Below are positions 16,517 through 25,556 of a DNA stretch of 64,000 nucleotides, piece after piece. Each line of letters begins with the position of its first letter. The stretch's first letter is position 1. A model generated the notes under the pieces. It had not been told where the DNA came from, did no database searches, and was given only the letters and a program-made list of their open reading frames with translations. Source of the DNA: Paradevosia sp036499825 (GTDB lineage Bacteria > Pseudomonadota > Alphaproteobacteria > Rhizobiales > Devosiaceae); the NCBI GenBank assembly GCA_036499825.1, contig DASYCZ010000049.1:62001-126000 (forward strand). The letters run 5' to 3'. The translations under genes and the position numbers were made by a program.

Positions 16517-17971
16517 ATGACGTCAATCGATACCCAAGTCCGCGTCGAAACGGACGTCTTCACCGTCCCCATGCTGATCGGCGGGGAATGGCGGACACCC
16601 TCCTCCACCTATGACGTTATCGACCCCTATCGCCAGGCGCTGGCCTGCCGCGCGCCGGCCAGCACGCTCGCCGAACTCGATGATGCGCTGAAGGCAGCCC
16701 TTGCCGCCAAGGAAAAGGTCGCCGCCATGCCGGCCTATGAGCGTGCGGCACTGCTGCGTGAAGCGGCGCGGATCGTCGGCGAACGGGCTCACGACATTGC
16801 CCACACCATGACCCTCGAAACCGGCAAGGCCATCCGCGACAGCATCGCCGAAATGGTCCGCGCGCCCGAGACCCTGCTGCTGTCGGCCGAGGAAGCGGTC
16901 CGCATCGCGGGCGAGCATATCCCGCTCGACAGCTCCCCTATCGGGCATGGAAAATTGGCCGTCATGCTGCGCTTCCCTGTGGGGATCGTTGCCGCCATCA
17001 CGCCCTTCAATTCGCCGGTCAATCTGGCGTGCCATAAGCTGGGCCCCGCTCTCGCGGCGGGCAATGCCGTCGTGCTCAAGGCACCGCCGCAGTGCCCCTG
17101 GACCATCCACAAGCTCATCGCTTGCTTCGTCGACGCCGGCGTGCCGGCCGGCTTCATCAACGTGCTTTACGGGCACGAGGTGGGGCCTGCCCTCGTCCGC
17201 GACGAACGCGTCGACTTCATCACCTTCACCGGCTCGACCCGTGCCGGAGCCGAGATCAAGAAGGCCTCGGGTCTTCGCCGTGTCGCCCTCGAACTCGGTG
17301 GCATCGGCCCCGCCATCGTGCATGAAGATGCCGATGTCGACACCGCCGCTATGCTCTGCGCCCGTAATGCCACCCGCCTCGCCGGCCAGAGCTGCATCTC
17401 GGTGCAGAATGTGCATGTGCACGAAAAGATCTACGACGCCTTCATCACCCGCCTGGTCGAGGAAGTGAAGAAGTTGAAGGTCGGCGACCCCTTCGACGAG
17501 GCAACCGATATCGGCTCGGTCATCGACCTGAGCGCCGCAAAGCGCATCGAAGGCACGATCGGCGAAGCGGTTGCTGCCGGCGCCCGCGCGCTGACCGGCG
17601 GCAAGCGCGATGGCGCCGTGGTCGAGCCCACCGTGTTGGTCGATGTCGATGTGTCGATGAGCGCCGTCTGCCACGAAATCTTCGGACCGATGCTGACCGT
17701 ACGGCGTTATTCGAATCTTGATCCGGTAATTCGGGAAATCAGCGACCACCATCTCGGCCTGCAGGGCGGGATCTTCACCAAGTCGCTGGAAGTGGCGATG
17801 AAGGTCGCCAAAACCATGCGCGTTGGCGGCGTCATCATCAATGGCACTTCGACCTGGCGCTCCGACCAGATGCCCTATGGCGGCGTCAAGGATTCCGGCA
17901 TCGGCCGTGAAGGTCCCCACTACGCCATCAAGGAAATGACCGAACAGCGCGTCATCGTCTTCAACCTGTGA
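16517..17971 (+). CDS. NAD(P)-dependent aldehyde dehydrogenase
   Basis: A 484-residue ALDH-superfamily enzyme. The cofactor site FTGSTRAGAEI, the general-base Glu in LELGGIGPAIV (about residue 259) and the catalytic Cys in AGQSCISVQNV (about residue 294) are all present. It oxidises an aldehyde to a carboxylate. The first gene of a likely operon with the next gene (7-base gap), with an AGGAGGAG ribosome site before the ATG at 16517. It lies under tandem LacI operators. With the acyl-CoA ligase and enoyl-CoA hydratase of the same regulon, one reading is side-chain shortening of a CoA thioester to an aldehyde (inference). Confidence 0.92.
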   Translation: MTSIDTQVRVETDVFTVPMLIGGEWRTPSSTYDVIDPYRQALACRAPASTLAELDDALKAALAAKEKVAAMPAYERAALLREAARIVGERAHDIAHTMTLETGKAIRDSIAEMVRAPETLLLSAEEAVRIAGEHIPLDSSPIGHGKLAVMLRFPVGIVAAITPFNSPVNLACHKLGPALAAGNAVVLKAPPQCPWTIHKLIACFVDAGVPAGFINVLYGHEVGPALVRDERVDFITFTGSTRAGAEIKKASGLRRVALELGGIGPAIVHEDADVDTAAMLCARNATRLAGQSCISVQNVHVHEKIYDAFITRLVEEVKKLKVGDPFDEATDIGSVIDLSAAKRIEGTIGEAVAAGARALTGGKRDGAVVEPTVLVDVDVSMSAVCHEIFGPMLTVRRYSNLDPVIREISDHHLGLQGGIFTKSLEVAMKVAKTMRVGGVIINGTSTWRSDQMPYGGVKDSGIGREGPHYAIKEMTEQRVIVFNL

Positions 17972-17978
17972 GCCAGCC

Positions 17979-19055
17979 ATGATCGCGAAACTGCGCTTCC
18001 TCGTGCTCGATGGCGATGGCATCGGGCCCGAGATCACCGCCGCGGCGCTGACTGTTCTGGCTGCCGCAGCCCAGCGTTTCGGCCTCGACTATGAGCTTGA
18101 CCACCAGTTGATCGGCTTCCGCTCGCTAGAAAAGCTGGGGACGACGATGCCGGACGCCATCGTCGCGGCGGCCAGGAAAGCCGATGGCGTGATCCTCGGC
18201 CCCGTCTCCCATCTCGATTACCCGTCCGCCGCGCAGGGCGGAATCAATCCATCAGGAACTCTCCGCAAGGCGCTGGACCTGTTCGCCAATATGCGTCCCG
18301 CCAAAACCCGGCCGGGCGTACCCAGCCGGCTCAACGACAGCTTCGACCTGTTGATCGCACGGGAGAACACCGAGGGCTTCTACGCAGATCGCAACATGTT
18401 CGCAGGCGGCGGCGAATTCCTGGCCACACCCGATGTCGCGCTTGCCGTCCGCAAGATCACGCGGGAAGGCTCGCGCCGCATCGCCGAGGCCGGCTTCGTG
18501 GCGGCCCGCCAGCGGCGGCGCAAGGTCACCGCCGTGCACAAGGGCAATGTGCTGCGCCTTTCCGACGGTCTGTTCCTCGAGGAAACGCGCGCCGCCGCCG
18601 CACGCTATCCGGACATCGCCTATGACGAGAAGATAGTCGATGCGGTGGCCGCCCTGCTCGTCCGCGACCCGACGCAGTTCGACGTGATCGTCACCACGAA
18701 CATGTTCGGCGACATCCTGTCGGACGAAGCCAGCGAATTGGCGGGCGGGCTGGGCCTTGGAGCCTCCCTCAATGCCGGCGAGCAATTCGCCATGGCGCAG
18801 GCCCAGCATGGTTCTGCCCCCGACATCGCCGGGCAGGATCGTGCCAATCCGGTATCGCTCATCGGCTCGCTCGCGATGTTGATGCGCTGGGCCGGTGCAC
18901 GGCACGGTCTCAACACCTGGGAAGCAGCGGCCGACCGCATCGACGCGGTCACGGACGAACTGCTCGGCAATTCCGCAACGCGCACGGCCGATCTCGGCGG
19001 CCCCTTGGGAACCAGGGCTTTCGCCACCACCATGGCTGCGGCGATCGTCGGCTAG
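17979..19055 (+). CDS. Isocitrate/isopropylmalate dehydrogenase-family protein
   Basis: A 358-residue member of the decarboxylating beta-hydroxyacid dehydrogenase family. Visible are LDGDGIGPEIT (residues 9-19), the signature ARENTEGFYADRNMF, and the metal-binding TTNMFGDILSDEASELAGGLG block (Asp ligands, about residues 232-239). It should oxidise and decarboxylate a 2-hydroxy diacid with NAD(P) and Mg or Mn. True isopropylmalate dehydrogenases belong to leu operons; its location after an aldehyde dehydrogenase and under LacI control suggests a catabolic substrate, such as a malate or tartrate derivative (inference). It starts 7 bases after the preceding stop. Confidence 0.88.
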   Translation: MIAKLRFLVLDGDGIGPEITAAALTVLAAAAQRFGLDYELDHQLIGFRSLEKLGTTMPDAIVAAARKADGVILGPVSHLDYPSAAQGGINPSGTLRKALDLFANMRPAKTRPGVPSRLNDSFDLLIARENTEGFYADRNMFAGGGEFLATPDVALAVRKITREGSRRIAEAGFVAARQRRRKVTAVHKGNVLRLSDGLFLEETRAAAARYPDIAYDEKIVDAVAALLVRDPTQFDVIVTTNMFGDILSDEASELAGGLGLGASLNAGEQFAMAQAQHGSAPDIAGQDRANPVSLIGSLAMLMRWAGARHGLNTWEAAADRIDAVTDELLGNSATRTADLGGPLGTRAFATTMAAAIVG

Positions 19056-19060
19056 GCAAA

Positions 19061-19090
19061 GGCCGTGGGCAGGTGATGCCGCCCACGGCC
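19061..19090. terminator. Bidirectional terminator between convergent genes
   Basis: GGCCGTGGGC (19061-19070), a 10-base loop, and GCCCACGGCC (19081-19090): a perfect 10-bp stem placed in the 41 bases between the convergent dehydrogenase and ligase-like genes. The U-tract is poor on both sides. Confidence 0.75.
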
Positions 19091-19096
19091 CCTCCG

Positions 19097-20374
19097 CTAC
19101 TTCAGCGCCAGGGTGACGTCGCGATAGTCGGCCTGCGTCGCCGTCCACGACAATGCTGCGACCGCATGCGACAGCGCTCCGAAATCGATCGGATCCATCT
19201 TCGCGAGCCCCTTCAGGATCGGCATGGCGTCCAGCATGCGGCGCGCACCGTCGGCTGTAACCGGCGCCGGCAGGAACTGCGGTTCCGAGCCAAGCCGACG
19301 ACCCAGGGCACCGCCGATGGCGCAGCCGATCACGGGCCCGAATTCCGGATGCCTTCGGCTGACGATACGCAAACCGGACTGTGCATCTGGTTCGGCAACG
19401 CCAAGGCCGAACCCGCCCAGCAGGGCATCGATCGCAATTGTCGCCATATCGTCGGCAGGCGTGTGAGGCTCGGTGCCCGCAATGGCGGCAAGCGCCTCGA
19501 CGGCCCGCAAGGGCTCGGGAAAGGCGAAGACGCCGCGTTCCGCCAGCAAGGCTAAAGCGTCCCGCGGCCCCAGCGTCCAGGCGACGGCGATGTTGGCGCC
19601 GGTTCGCTCGCCCGCATCCGCGACAGCATTGGCCATGTCGAGGGCACTCCGGGACATGGCGCTGAGCTGGAAGAACAGCGTGTCGATCCCCGGATCGGCA
19701 GCGATGACCTCCAGTGCCGGCACGAAATTGGCGAACCACTGCGCTTGCAGCATTTCCGGCGTCAGATCGAACGGATTGGCGATCGAGGCGATGGCGGGAA
19801 CCAGCATCCGCAGCTTTTCAACGGTCGTCTCAGACGGCGAAGGCGTTTCGAGCCCATAGCGGACGCAGAGATCGGTGGCCAGCACACCGCTACCGCCCCC
19901 AAAGGTGATGATGGCCGCGCGCACGCTGCTCCGCCGCCCCTGGCTGGCGAGATGAATGGCGACATCGAGCAGAGCCCGATGCGAATAGACCGCCACCCCG
20001 CCGAAGGCCCCTACCACGGCTTCCCACACACCGCGATCCGCCTTGCCGCCGAACGGCCCATCGAGCGGCGCGCTGCGCAGAACAACCACTGCCTTGCCGG
20101 CCGCCCCAAGGGCGCGCAATGCGGCAACGACGTCGGACGTATCATCGGAAGCCGCAAAAGAAACAGCCACCACAGCATCCTCGGCAGTAACGAGATCACC
20201 CAGAATGGCAGCAAGTTGCCGCCCGGACCCGCCGTGCAAATGTGCCTTGGCGCCGCGTGCGGCAATTTCCGCGACCACCGCCGCTCCGGTGGCCGCATCA
20301 TCGCAGACGAGGGCAATTTCGCCGGTCGGGCTTTGCGGCTTTTGTGGACTGCCCACATTATCATTAAGGCGCAT
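19097..20374 (-). CDS. Degenerate ADP-forming acyl-CoA ligase-like protein
   Basis: A 425-residue protein that aligns by eye with only part of the ADP-forming acyl-CoA synthetase architecture. Residues 17-115 resemble the end of the CoA-binding/ligase alpha part, and 130-200 match the flavodoxin-like domain (IITFGGGSGVLATDLCVRYGLE, then ASIANPFDLTPE). Residues about 350-400 resemble the last part of the ATP-grasp domain (EFGPVIGCAIGG). The region that holds the phospho-histidine in the full ligase nearby (AAHTGSLAG) reads GPFGGKADRG here (residues 106-115), so that His is missing, and the ATP-grasp core seems absent. Regulator, binding subunit or decayed paralogue are all possible. It is divergent from the tctC-like gene, across two LacI operators. 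Confidence 0.7.
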   Translation of the reverse strand: MRLNDNVGSPQKPQSPTGEIALVCDDAATGAAVVAEIAARGAKAHLHGGSGRQLAAILGDLVTAEDAVVAVSFAASDDTSDVVAALRALGAAGKAVVVLRSAPLDGPFGGKADRGVWEAVVGAFGGVAVYSHRALLDVAIHLASQGRRSSVRAAIITFGGGSGVLATDLCVRYGLETPSPSETTVEKLRMLVPAIASIANPFDLTPEMLQAQWFANFVPALEVIAADPGIDTLFFQLSAMSRSALDMANAVADAGERTGANIAVAWTLGPRDALALLAERGVFAFPEPLRAVEALAAIAGTEPHTPADDMATIAIDALLGGFGLGVAEPDAQSGLRIVSRRHPEFGPVIGCAIGGALGRRLGSEPQFLPAPVTADGARRMLDAMPILKGLAKMDPIDFGALSHAVAALSWTATQADYRDVTLALK

Positions 20375-20419
20375 AAGGGCGCTTCCTCCTCAAATTTCAC
20401 TTGCACGGTATCATCGAAT

Positions 20420-20486
20420 ATGAAACGCTTCAATTCAGAAGGTCCCGGAAGGAGGATGTTTCACCGGGACTTTTGAAACGTATCAA
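20420..20486. promoter_or_regulatory. Second pair of LacI-type operators (divergent promoter)
   Basis: ATGAAACGCTTCAA (20420-20433) and TTGAAACGTATCAA (20473-20486), both close to the TTGAAA-CG-TTTCAA form. Centres are 53 bp apart, about five DNA turns, which would suit a repression loop. They lie between the ligase-like gene and the tctC-like gene and match the tandem sites at 16428-16457. Confidence 0.8.
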
Positions 20487-20535
20487 TCAATCCACCGAGG
20501 ATTGTTCGCCGGAGGGCGAACGAGGGAGGACTTCA

Positions 20536-21519
20536 ATGAATTCGCGGAAGATTACCGCGCTGGCCGCAGCCGCCATGGCTGCGCTGGCCATGAGCACGGC
20601 TGCCCATGCACAGGACGCGGCGGATTGGCCGAAGGCCGGACAAACCATGCAGCTCATCGTCCCCTATGCTGCCGGCGGCGGCGTCGACCTCGGCGCGCGC
20701 CTGTTGGCCGATGGCCTCCAGAAGCAGCTGGGTATTACCGTCGTCGTCATCAATAAGCCGGGCGGCGGCTCGCAGGTCGGCCTGACCCAGGTCGTGCAGT
20801 CCGCTCCCGATGGCTACACCCTCGGCTATGTGGTGCTGCCGACCGTTGTCACCCACTATCTCGATGCGAGCCGCCAGGCCCCCTATACCCGCGCTGACTT
20901 CACCAAGATCGGCGTGCAGTTCGCGTCGCAATACGTGATCTCGGTATTGGCCGACAGCCCGTTCAAGACCCTCGACGACCTCATCAAGGCCGCCAAGGAC
21001 AATCCCGGCGGGGTCACCATCGGCGATGCTGGCGTCATGACGGCACCGCACCTGATGACCGCCGAACTGGGCCAGGCAGCCAAGGTACAGTTCTCTTCCA
21101 TCCACTATGCCGGCGGCGCGCCGGCCCTCACCGCGCTGCGCGGCGGCGAAGTGCAGGCGCTGGCGACCGGTGGCACCGATACCCTGCCCTATCTGCAGGA
21201 CAATGAAGTCCGCGTGCTCGGCGTTTCGACCGCCGAGGAGAGCACCATCCTTCCCGGTCAGCCGACGATGAAGGAACAGGGCTATGACGTGATCGGCGAC
21301 TCCCTTACTGGCGTTGTGGCCCCTCCCGGCCTGCCTGCCGCCATCCAGGACAAGATCGTCGCCGCCATGAAGGCCGTGGTCGAGAGCCCGGAACAGACCA
21401 AGATGCTGACCGAACGCGGCGTAATCCCCGATTTCCAGGGGCCGGCCGATTTCGACAAGCTCTGGCAGGACAACGAGACACGTCTCAAGGACGTCCTGCC
21501 GACCCTGGCGCAACAATAG
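20536..21519 (+). CDS. tctC: TTT transporter substrate-binding protein (TctC family)
   Basis: A 327-residue periplasmic binding protein of the Bug/TctC family. It has a Sec signal peptide (MNSRKITALAAAAMAALAMSTAAHAQD) and the family blocks IVPYAAGGGVDLGARLLADGL (about residues 41-61), then VVINKPGGGSQVGL. Bug proteins carry carboxylates, aromatic acids or amino acids to TctAB-type permeases. The matching tctB and tctA lie 4 kb downstream in the same direction, after catabolic genes, so the system is split within one operon. A GGGAGGA site lies 5 bases before the ATG at 20536. Two LacI operators precede it. Confidence 0.92.
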   Translation: MNSRKITALAAAAMAALAMSTAAHAQDAADWPKAGQTMQLIVPYAAGGGVDLGARLLADGLQKQLGITVVVINKPGGGSQVGLTQVVQSAPDGYTLGYVVLPTVVTHYLDASRQAPYTRADFTKIGVQFASQYVISVLADSPFKTLDDLIKAAKDNPGGVTIGDAGVMTAPHLMTAELGQAAKVQFSSIHYAGGAPALTALRGGEVQALATGGTDTLPYLQDNEVRVLGVSTAEESTILPGQPTMKEQGYDVIGDSLTGVVAPPGLPAAIQDKIVAAMKAVVESPEQTKMLTERGVIPDFQGPADFDKLWQDNETRLKDVLPTLAQQ

Positions 21520-21582
21520 CGTCAGCACTCCATCAAACCGCAACCCTGCGTGCCGGGCCCCGACACGCAGCCCTTTTCAGCT

Positions 21583-22416
21583 ATGGATGACATTATGCAA
21601 AAGCCGAGTGCAATGGTGGCGACGGAGGCAAAGCTCCGTCATTTCAAGATCGATCTCACCGACACCGGAGTGGCGGTGGTGACGATCGATCGTCCCCCGG
21701 TCAATGCGTTCTCGTTCGAAGTCTATGAAGACTTTCACGTTCTGCTCGACATCCTCGAGAACACCGAAGAGATCCGTGTCGTCGTCCTGACCGCCCAGCC
21801 CGACGCCAAGGCGTTCAGCGCCGGTGCCGACCTGCACGATTTTCTCAAGCTCGACTATGAATCCCGCCTGCGCCGTTTCGAAGTCCTGGGCGCCTGGCGC
21901 CATCGTTTCTACCATCTGAACCGGCCGATCATCGCGGCGCTCAACAGCCATGCCATCGGCGTCGGCTTCACCACGGCAACGCTCTGCGATATTCGCGTCG
22001 CCTCCGAAGATGCCTTCTTCCAATTGCCGGAAATCGATCGTGGCGTTTCCATGGGCGCCGGCGTCCTCGTTCGCCAGCACGTTGCCCAAGGCCTCATCCG
22101 CGAGATGGTGCTGACTGGCCGCCGCTTCACCGCCAGGGAACTGGAACATAGCGGCCTCTTCCAATATGTGCTCCCCAAGGCGCAGGTTCTGCCCAAGGCG
22201 ATGGAAATCGCCGAGAACATCGCCAAGAAGAGCGTTCGTGCGGTGCGCATGACCAAGACCAATCTTAATCTGTGCGAGACCATTCTCGATTGGGAACAGT
22301 CTTCCAAGATGACGGCCGAGGCCAGCGCCCGTCTGACCGCCGGCACCGACTCCAAGGAAGGTATCCGCGCCTTCCTCGAAAAGCGCGCGCCGTCCTATTC
22401 CGAAGGCGCCGAGTAA
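21583..22416 (+). CDS. Enoyl-CoA hydratase/isomerase (crotonase family)
   Basis: A 277-residue crotonase-fold enzyme. The oxyanion-hole segments are AFSAGADLHDFL (about residues 81-92) and SHAIGVGFTTATLCDIRVAS; the second catalytic Glu is in QLPEIDRGVSMGAG. The first catalytic Glu position of classic hydratases is less clear, so hydratase, lyase or isomerase are all open. It sits between tctC and the ADP-forming acyl-CoA ligase, so it probably acts on that ligase's CoA thioester. The start is uncertain: ATG at 21583 or 21595 both work, and a GTG at 21550 is less likely. Confidence 0.88.
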   Translation: MDDIMQKPSAMVATEAKLRHFKIDLTDTGVAVVTIDRPPVNAFSFEVYEDFHVLLDILENTEEIRVVVLTAQPDAKAFSAGADLHDFLKLDYESRLRRFEVLGAWRHRFYHLNRPIIAALNSHAIGVGFTTATLCDIRVASEDAFFQLPEIDRGVSMGAGVLVRQHVAQGLIREMVLTGRRFTARELEHSGLFQYVLPKAQVLPKAMEIAENIAKKSVRAVRMTKTNLNLCETILDWEQSSKMTAEASARLTAGTDSKEGIRAFLEKRAPSYSEGAE

Positions 22417-22428
22417 TACCGAGCGAGT

Positions 22429-24600
22429 ATGCCAACGATGGTTTCGATGCTTCAAGCCCAGCGCTCTGACGGTCCGGTCCCCATGGCCGGATCAATGGGC
22501 CCGCTCGATCTGTTTCCGCTGATCGAGCCGAAAAGCGTGGCCATCGTTGGCGCCTCCGACAAACCCGGAAGTCTGGGTGGCAAGCCGCTCAAATTCCTCA
22601 AGAAATTCGGCTACCCCGGACTGGTCTGGCCGGTCAATCCAAGCCGCGACACCGTCGATGGCATGCCCTGCTTCCGCTCCGTCGCCGAACTGCCTTCCAT
22701 TCCCGATCTGGTGCTGATCGCCGTGTCCGCGACAGCCACGATTGGTGTCCTTCGCGACTGTATTGCGGCTGGCATTCGCCACGGCATCGCCTTCGCCGGC
22801 GGCTTTGCCGAGGCCGGCCCCGAGGGGGCGGGGATGCAGGAAGAGCTGATCGCGCTTTGCCGCGCGTCGGGCTTCGCACTGTGCGGACCGAACACCGTGG
22901 GCATCATCAATACCCACATGCCTTTGACCGCGAGCTTTGCGGCGAGCCTCACCGATCTCGACCATCTGGTCCCGGGTGATATCACCATGATCAGCCAGAG
23001 CGGTGGCATGGCGGTTGCAGCCCATGCCCTTGCGCAACGGGCTGGCTTCGGCTTCCGCAACATCATCAGCGTCGGCAACGAGGCGGTGCTGTCGATCGCC
23101 GATTTCATCCGTCTGGCCGCCGCCGACCCCAAGACTCGCATCATCTCCATGTATCTGGAGGGTACCCGGCACGGCACCGACTTCGCTTCCGCCCTGGCGA
23201 CAGCGCGTGCCGCAGGCAAACCGGTGGTGGTGTTGAAGGTCGGACGCAGCAATGCCAGTGCCCGGGCCGCCGCCGCCCATACCGGCTCGCTTGCCGGAGA
23301 GGACAGTGTCTGGCGAGCCGTGCTCGATGCGAACAACGCCATCCTGGTCGAATCGTTGAATGAACTCGTCGATGTGTCCCTGCTGCTGAGCAGTATCGAA
23401 ACCGCCGCATTCCAACATGCTGACCGCATCGCAGTAGTGAGCCTTGCCGGCGAGAAGCCAGGTGTATTGGCGCAACTGGCCGACCGGTTCGGCCTCAAGG
23501 CTGCCGCGCTCTCCGAGCAGACGCGCCGAACCCTGATGGAACTCGCGCCCGACGCCGAAATCATTGGCAACACCGTGCGCTTGACGGCCGATCGGACCAA
23601 CTTCGTTGGCGCCGCGCCCGTCGTCGCGGCCCTGGCGGGCGATGCCGCGGTCGGCGCCGTCTTCGTCAGCGACGCCTACGATCCGCGCCATTGGCAGGAA
23701 ACGCCGGAAACTTCGCTTGCTCGCCTGGAGACCGCGTTGCCGGTCCTGAACGGCAAACCGATCTGCGCGGTCTCCACCGCGATACGGCAGAATGCCGAGG
23801 CCGCGCCTGTGGCGGGCCATTACCTCTTTGCCGATCCAGTCAGGGCCTGCACGGCGCTGGCACGTGTGGCGGGCCGCGATTTCTCCCCTCGGCCTGTCGC
23901 ACCCGCCGTCTCTGCCAGCGACTTCAATTGGCTCAGGGCAGTGCCGGGCGCCGTCGATGGCCTCGTGATCTCGGAACACGAATGCCACGCCATCCTTGCC
24001 TCCGCCGGGCTGCCGGTGGCAGCCGGCCGGCTGGTCACCACCATCGAGGCAGCAGAAGCTGCGGCCGAGACCATCGGCTATCCGCTTGTGATGAAAGGCA
24101 TTACGCCTGCCATCACCCACCGCGCCGCCGCGGGCCTCGTGGCACTGCGCTTGGCCGACAAGGCCGCCGCCAGCGCTGCCTATGAGCGCCTGCAGGCACG
24201 GGCCGCAACGTTAGGCGTGACGCTGGACGGCATCTACGTGCAGCGCATGGAAGCGGGCGACAACGAGATTCTCGTCTCGGCGCTGCGTGATCCAGTGTTC
24301 GGCGTCGTCGTCACCTGTGGCGTCGGCGGCGTGTTGACTGAAGCTATCTCGGATGTGGCGTTGCGGCCGGCGCCTTTCGATGACGCGGCGGCTGCCGAAA
24401 TGCTGTCGAGCCTGGCTCTGGTCCAACGCAATGGCCCTGCTCTGCCGCCCCTCGCTCCGCTTGCCGAATTCGTGGCCGAGTTTTCGCGTCTCGCCGCGGC
24501 CGTGCCGTGGCCCGAATTCGTCATTGAGATCAATCCGGTCAAATGGCGCGCCGATGCCGTGGTCGCCGTCGACGGCCTCATCATCGTCGAACAATGCTGA
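22429..24600 (+). CDS. ADP-forming acyl-CoA synthetase (acetate-CoA ligase family)
   Basis: A 723-residue fused alpha/beta ligase. Order: CoA-binding Rossmann domain (PKSVAIVGASDKPGSLG, residues 34-50), the succinyl-CoA-ligase-like domain with MISQSGGMAVAAHA and the phosphorylated His in AAAHTGSLAGED (His284), the flavodoxin-like domain, and a C-terminal ATP-grasp domain (about 500-723, GYPLVMKGITP and EFVIEINPVKW). It activates an acid to its CoA ester with ATP, giving ADP and phosphate. Feruloyl-CoA synthetases of some alphaproteobacteria are in this family, but so are acetate and pimelate enzymes. Several in-frame Mets precede the core (22429 to 22495), so the start is uncertain. Confidence 0.88.
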   Translation: MPTMVSMLQAQRSDGPVPMAGSMGPLDLFPLIEPKSVAIVGASDKPGSLGGKPLKFLKKFGYPGLVWPVNPSRDTVDGMPCFRSVAELPSIPDLVLIAVSATATIGVLRDCIAAGIRHGIAFAGGFAEAGPEGAGMQEELIALCRASGFALCGPNTVGIINTHMPLTASFAASLTDLDHLVPGDITMISQSGGMAVAAHALAQRAGFGFRNIISVGNEAVLSIADFIRLAAADPKTRIISMYLEGTRHGTDFASALATARAAGKPVVVLKVGRSNASARAAAAHTGSLAGEDSVWRAVLDANNAILVESLNELVDVSLLLSSIETAAFQHADRIAVVSLAGEKPGVLAQLADRFGLKAAALSEQTRRTLMELAPDAEIIGNTVRLTADRTNFVGAAPVVAALAGDAAVGAVFVSDAYDPRHWQETPETSLARLETALPVLNGKPICAVSTAIRQNAEAAPVAGHYLFADPVRACTALARVAGRDFSPRPVAPAVSASDFNWLRAVPGAVDGLVISEHECHAILASAGLPVAAGRLVTTIEAAEAAAETIGYPLVMKGITPAITHRAAAGLVALRLADKAAASAAYERLQARAATLGVTLDGIYVQRMEAGDNEILVSALRDPVFGVVVTCGVGGVLTEAISDVALRPAPFDDAAAAEMLSSLALVQRNGPALPPLAPLAEFVAEFSRLAAAVPWPEFVIEINPVKWRADAVVAVDGLIIVEQC

Positions 24601-24633
24601 CCGACGAAAACAGAATGCAAGAAGGAAGCGGCG

Positions 24634-25515
24634 ATGCCTGACACCGCCATCAGTTTTGTCGAAGATTTCCGCGCCGAACTTGGCGAGGGGCTGTTGTGGT
24701 CGCCCAGGGAGCAGGCGCTCTATTGGCTCGACACCGTCGAAAAGAAGATCATCCGCACCAGGCCGCCCTTCACGACCTCGGAAGTGCGCGATCTGCATTA
24801 CCGGCCGAGTTCGCTGGCACTGCATGCCGATGGCGGTTTGCTGATCGCCTACAAGAAGGGCATCGGCCGCTATGACTTCGATACCGGCACCGCGACTTCA
24901 CTGCCGTTGAGCGGGGTGGATTTCTCGGTGGTCAGCTTCAACGACGGCGCCTGCGATCGCGCCGGCAATTTCTGGATCGGAACAAGGCATCGCGACGCCA
25001 GCGAGCCGGTCGGCACGCTCTATAAGCTTGGCGGGGATCTTGGGGCAAGGCCCATGGTCGAGGGCCTAATCCTCTCCAATGGCATGGCCTGGAGCCCGGA
25101 CGCCAATACCTTTTACCACGTGGATTCCCGGCCCGGCCGCATCGACGCCTACGATTTCGATCCCGAAACCAGCATGCTTTCCGGGCGGCGTATCTTTGTC
25201 GACTACCAGCACAAGGGTGGCAGCCGTCCCGATGGCTGCACCGTGGATACCGAGGGCTATCTCTGGGTCGCCGAGATCGATGGCTGGCGCGTAGCGCGCT
25301 ACGCGCCCGATGGCAGCCTCGATCGCGAAATCATGCTGCCGATGCAAAAGCCATCCAACGTCGCCTTCGGCGGCAAGAATTTCGAAACCATGTTCGTGAC
25401 GTCCATCTCCGCGCCGTTATCGGCCGAGCAACGGCTGGCCCAGCCCGGCGCGGGGAAATTGATGCTGATCGATGCGGGCGTGCGAGGCCTGGCCGAAAAC
25501 ATCTTCCGGCGCTAA
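24634..25515 (+). CDS. SMP-30/gluconolactonase-family protein
   Basis: A 293-residue six-bladed beta-propeller. The metal ligands are recognisable: Glu in FRAELGEGLLW (about residue 14), Asn in SFNDGACDRAGNFWIG and Asp in GYLWVAEIDGWRV, with the SNGMAWSPD block in the middle. Family members hydrolyse sugar or hydroxy-acid lactones in the cytoplasm with a divalent metal. It is translated 33 bases after the acyl-CoA ligase and 41 bases before tctB, so it belongs to the same operon. A lactone intermediate is therefore possible in this route, which fits less simply with a pure hydroxycinnamate pathway. Confidence 0.88.
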   Translation: MPDTAISFVEDFRAELGEGLLWSPREQALYWLDTVEKKIIRTRPPFTTSEVRDLHYRPSSLALHADGGLLIAYKKGIGRYDFDTGTATSLPLSGVDFSVVSFNDGACDRAGNFWIGTRHRDASEPVGTLYKLGGDLGARPMVEGLILSNGMAWSPDANTFYHVDSRPGRIDAYDFDPETSMLSGRRIFVDYQHKGGSRPDGCTVDTEGYLWVAEIDGWRVARYAPDGSLDREIMLPMQKPSNVAFGGKNFETMFVTSISAPLSAEQRLAQPGAGKLMLIDAGVRGLAENIFRR

Positions 25516-25556
25516 CAGACGCCGCCGCTATAAAGACCACAAGGGAGGACGAGTTC

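Noticed and set aside
17979..19055. 3-isopropylmalate dehydrogenase of leucine synthesis
   Set aside because: No leu genes nearby, and it lies in a LacI-controlled catabolic operon.
18252..19739. A 495-codon minus-strand frame bridging two convergent genes
   Set aside because: It crosses a strong terminator and is in a shadow frame of both genes; no domain visible.
22492..24120. A 542-codon minus-strand frame over the acyl-CoA ligase
   Set aside because: Antisense shadow; the plus-strand protein has complete, ordered ligase motifs.
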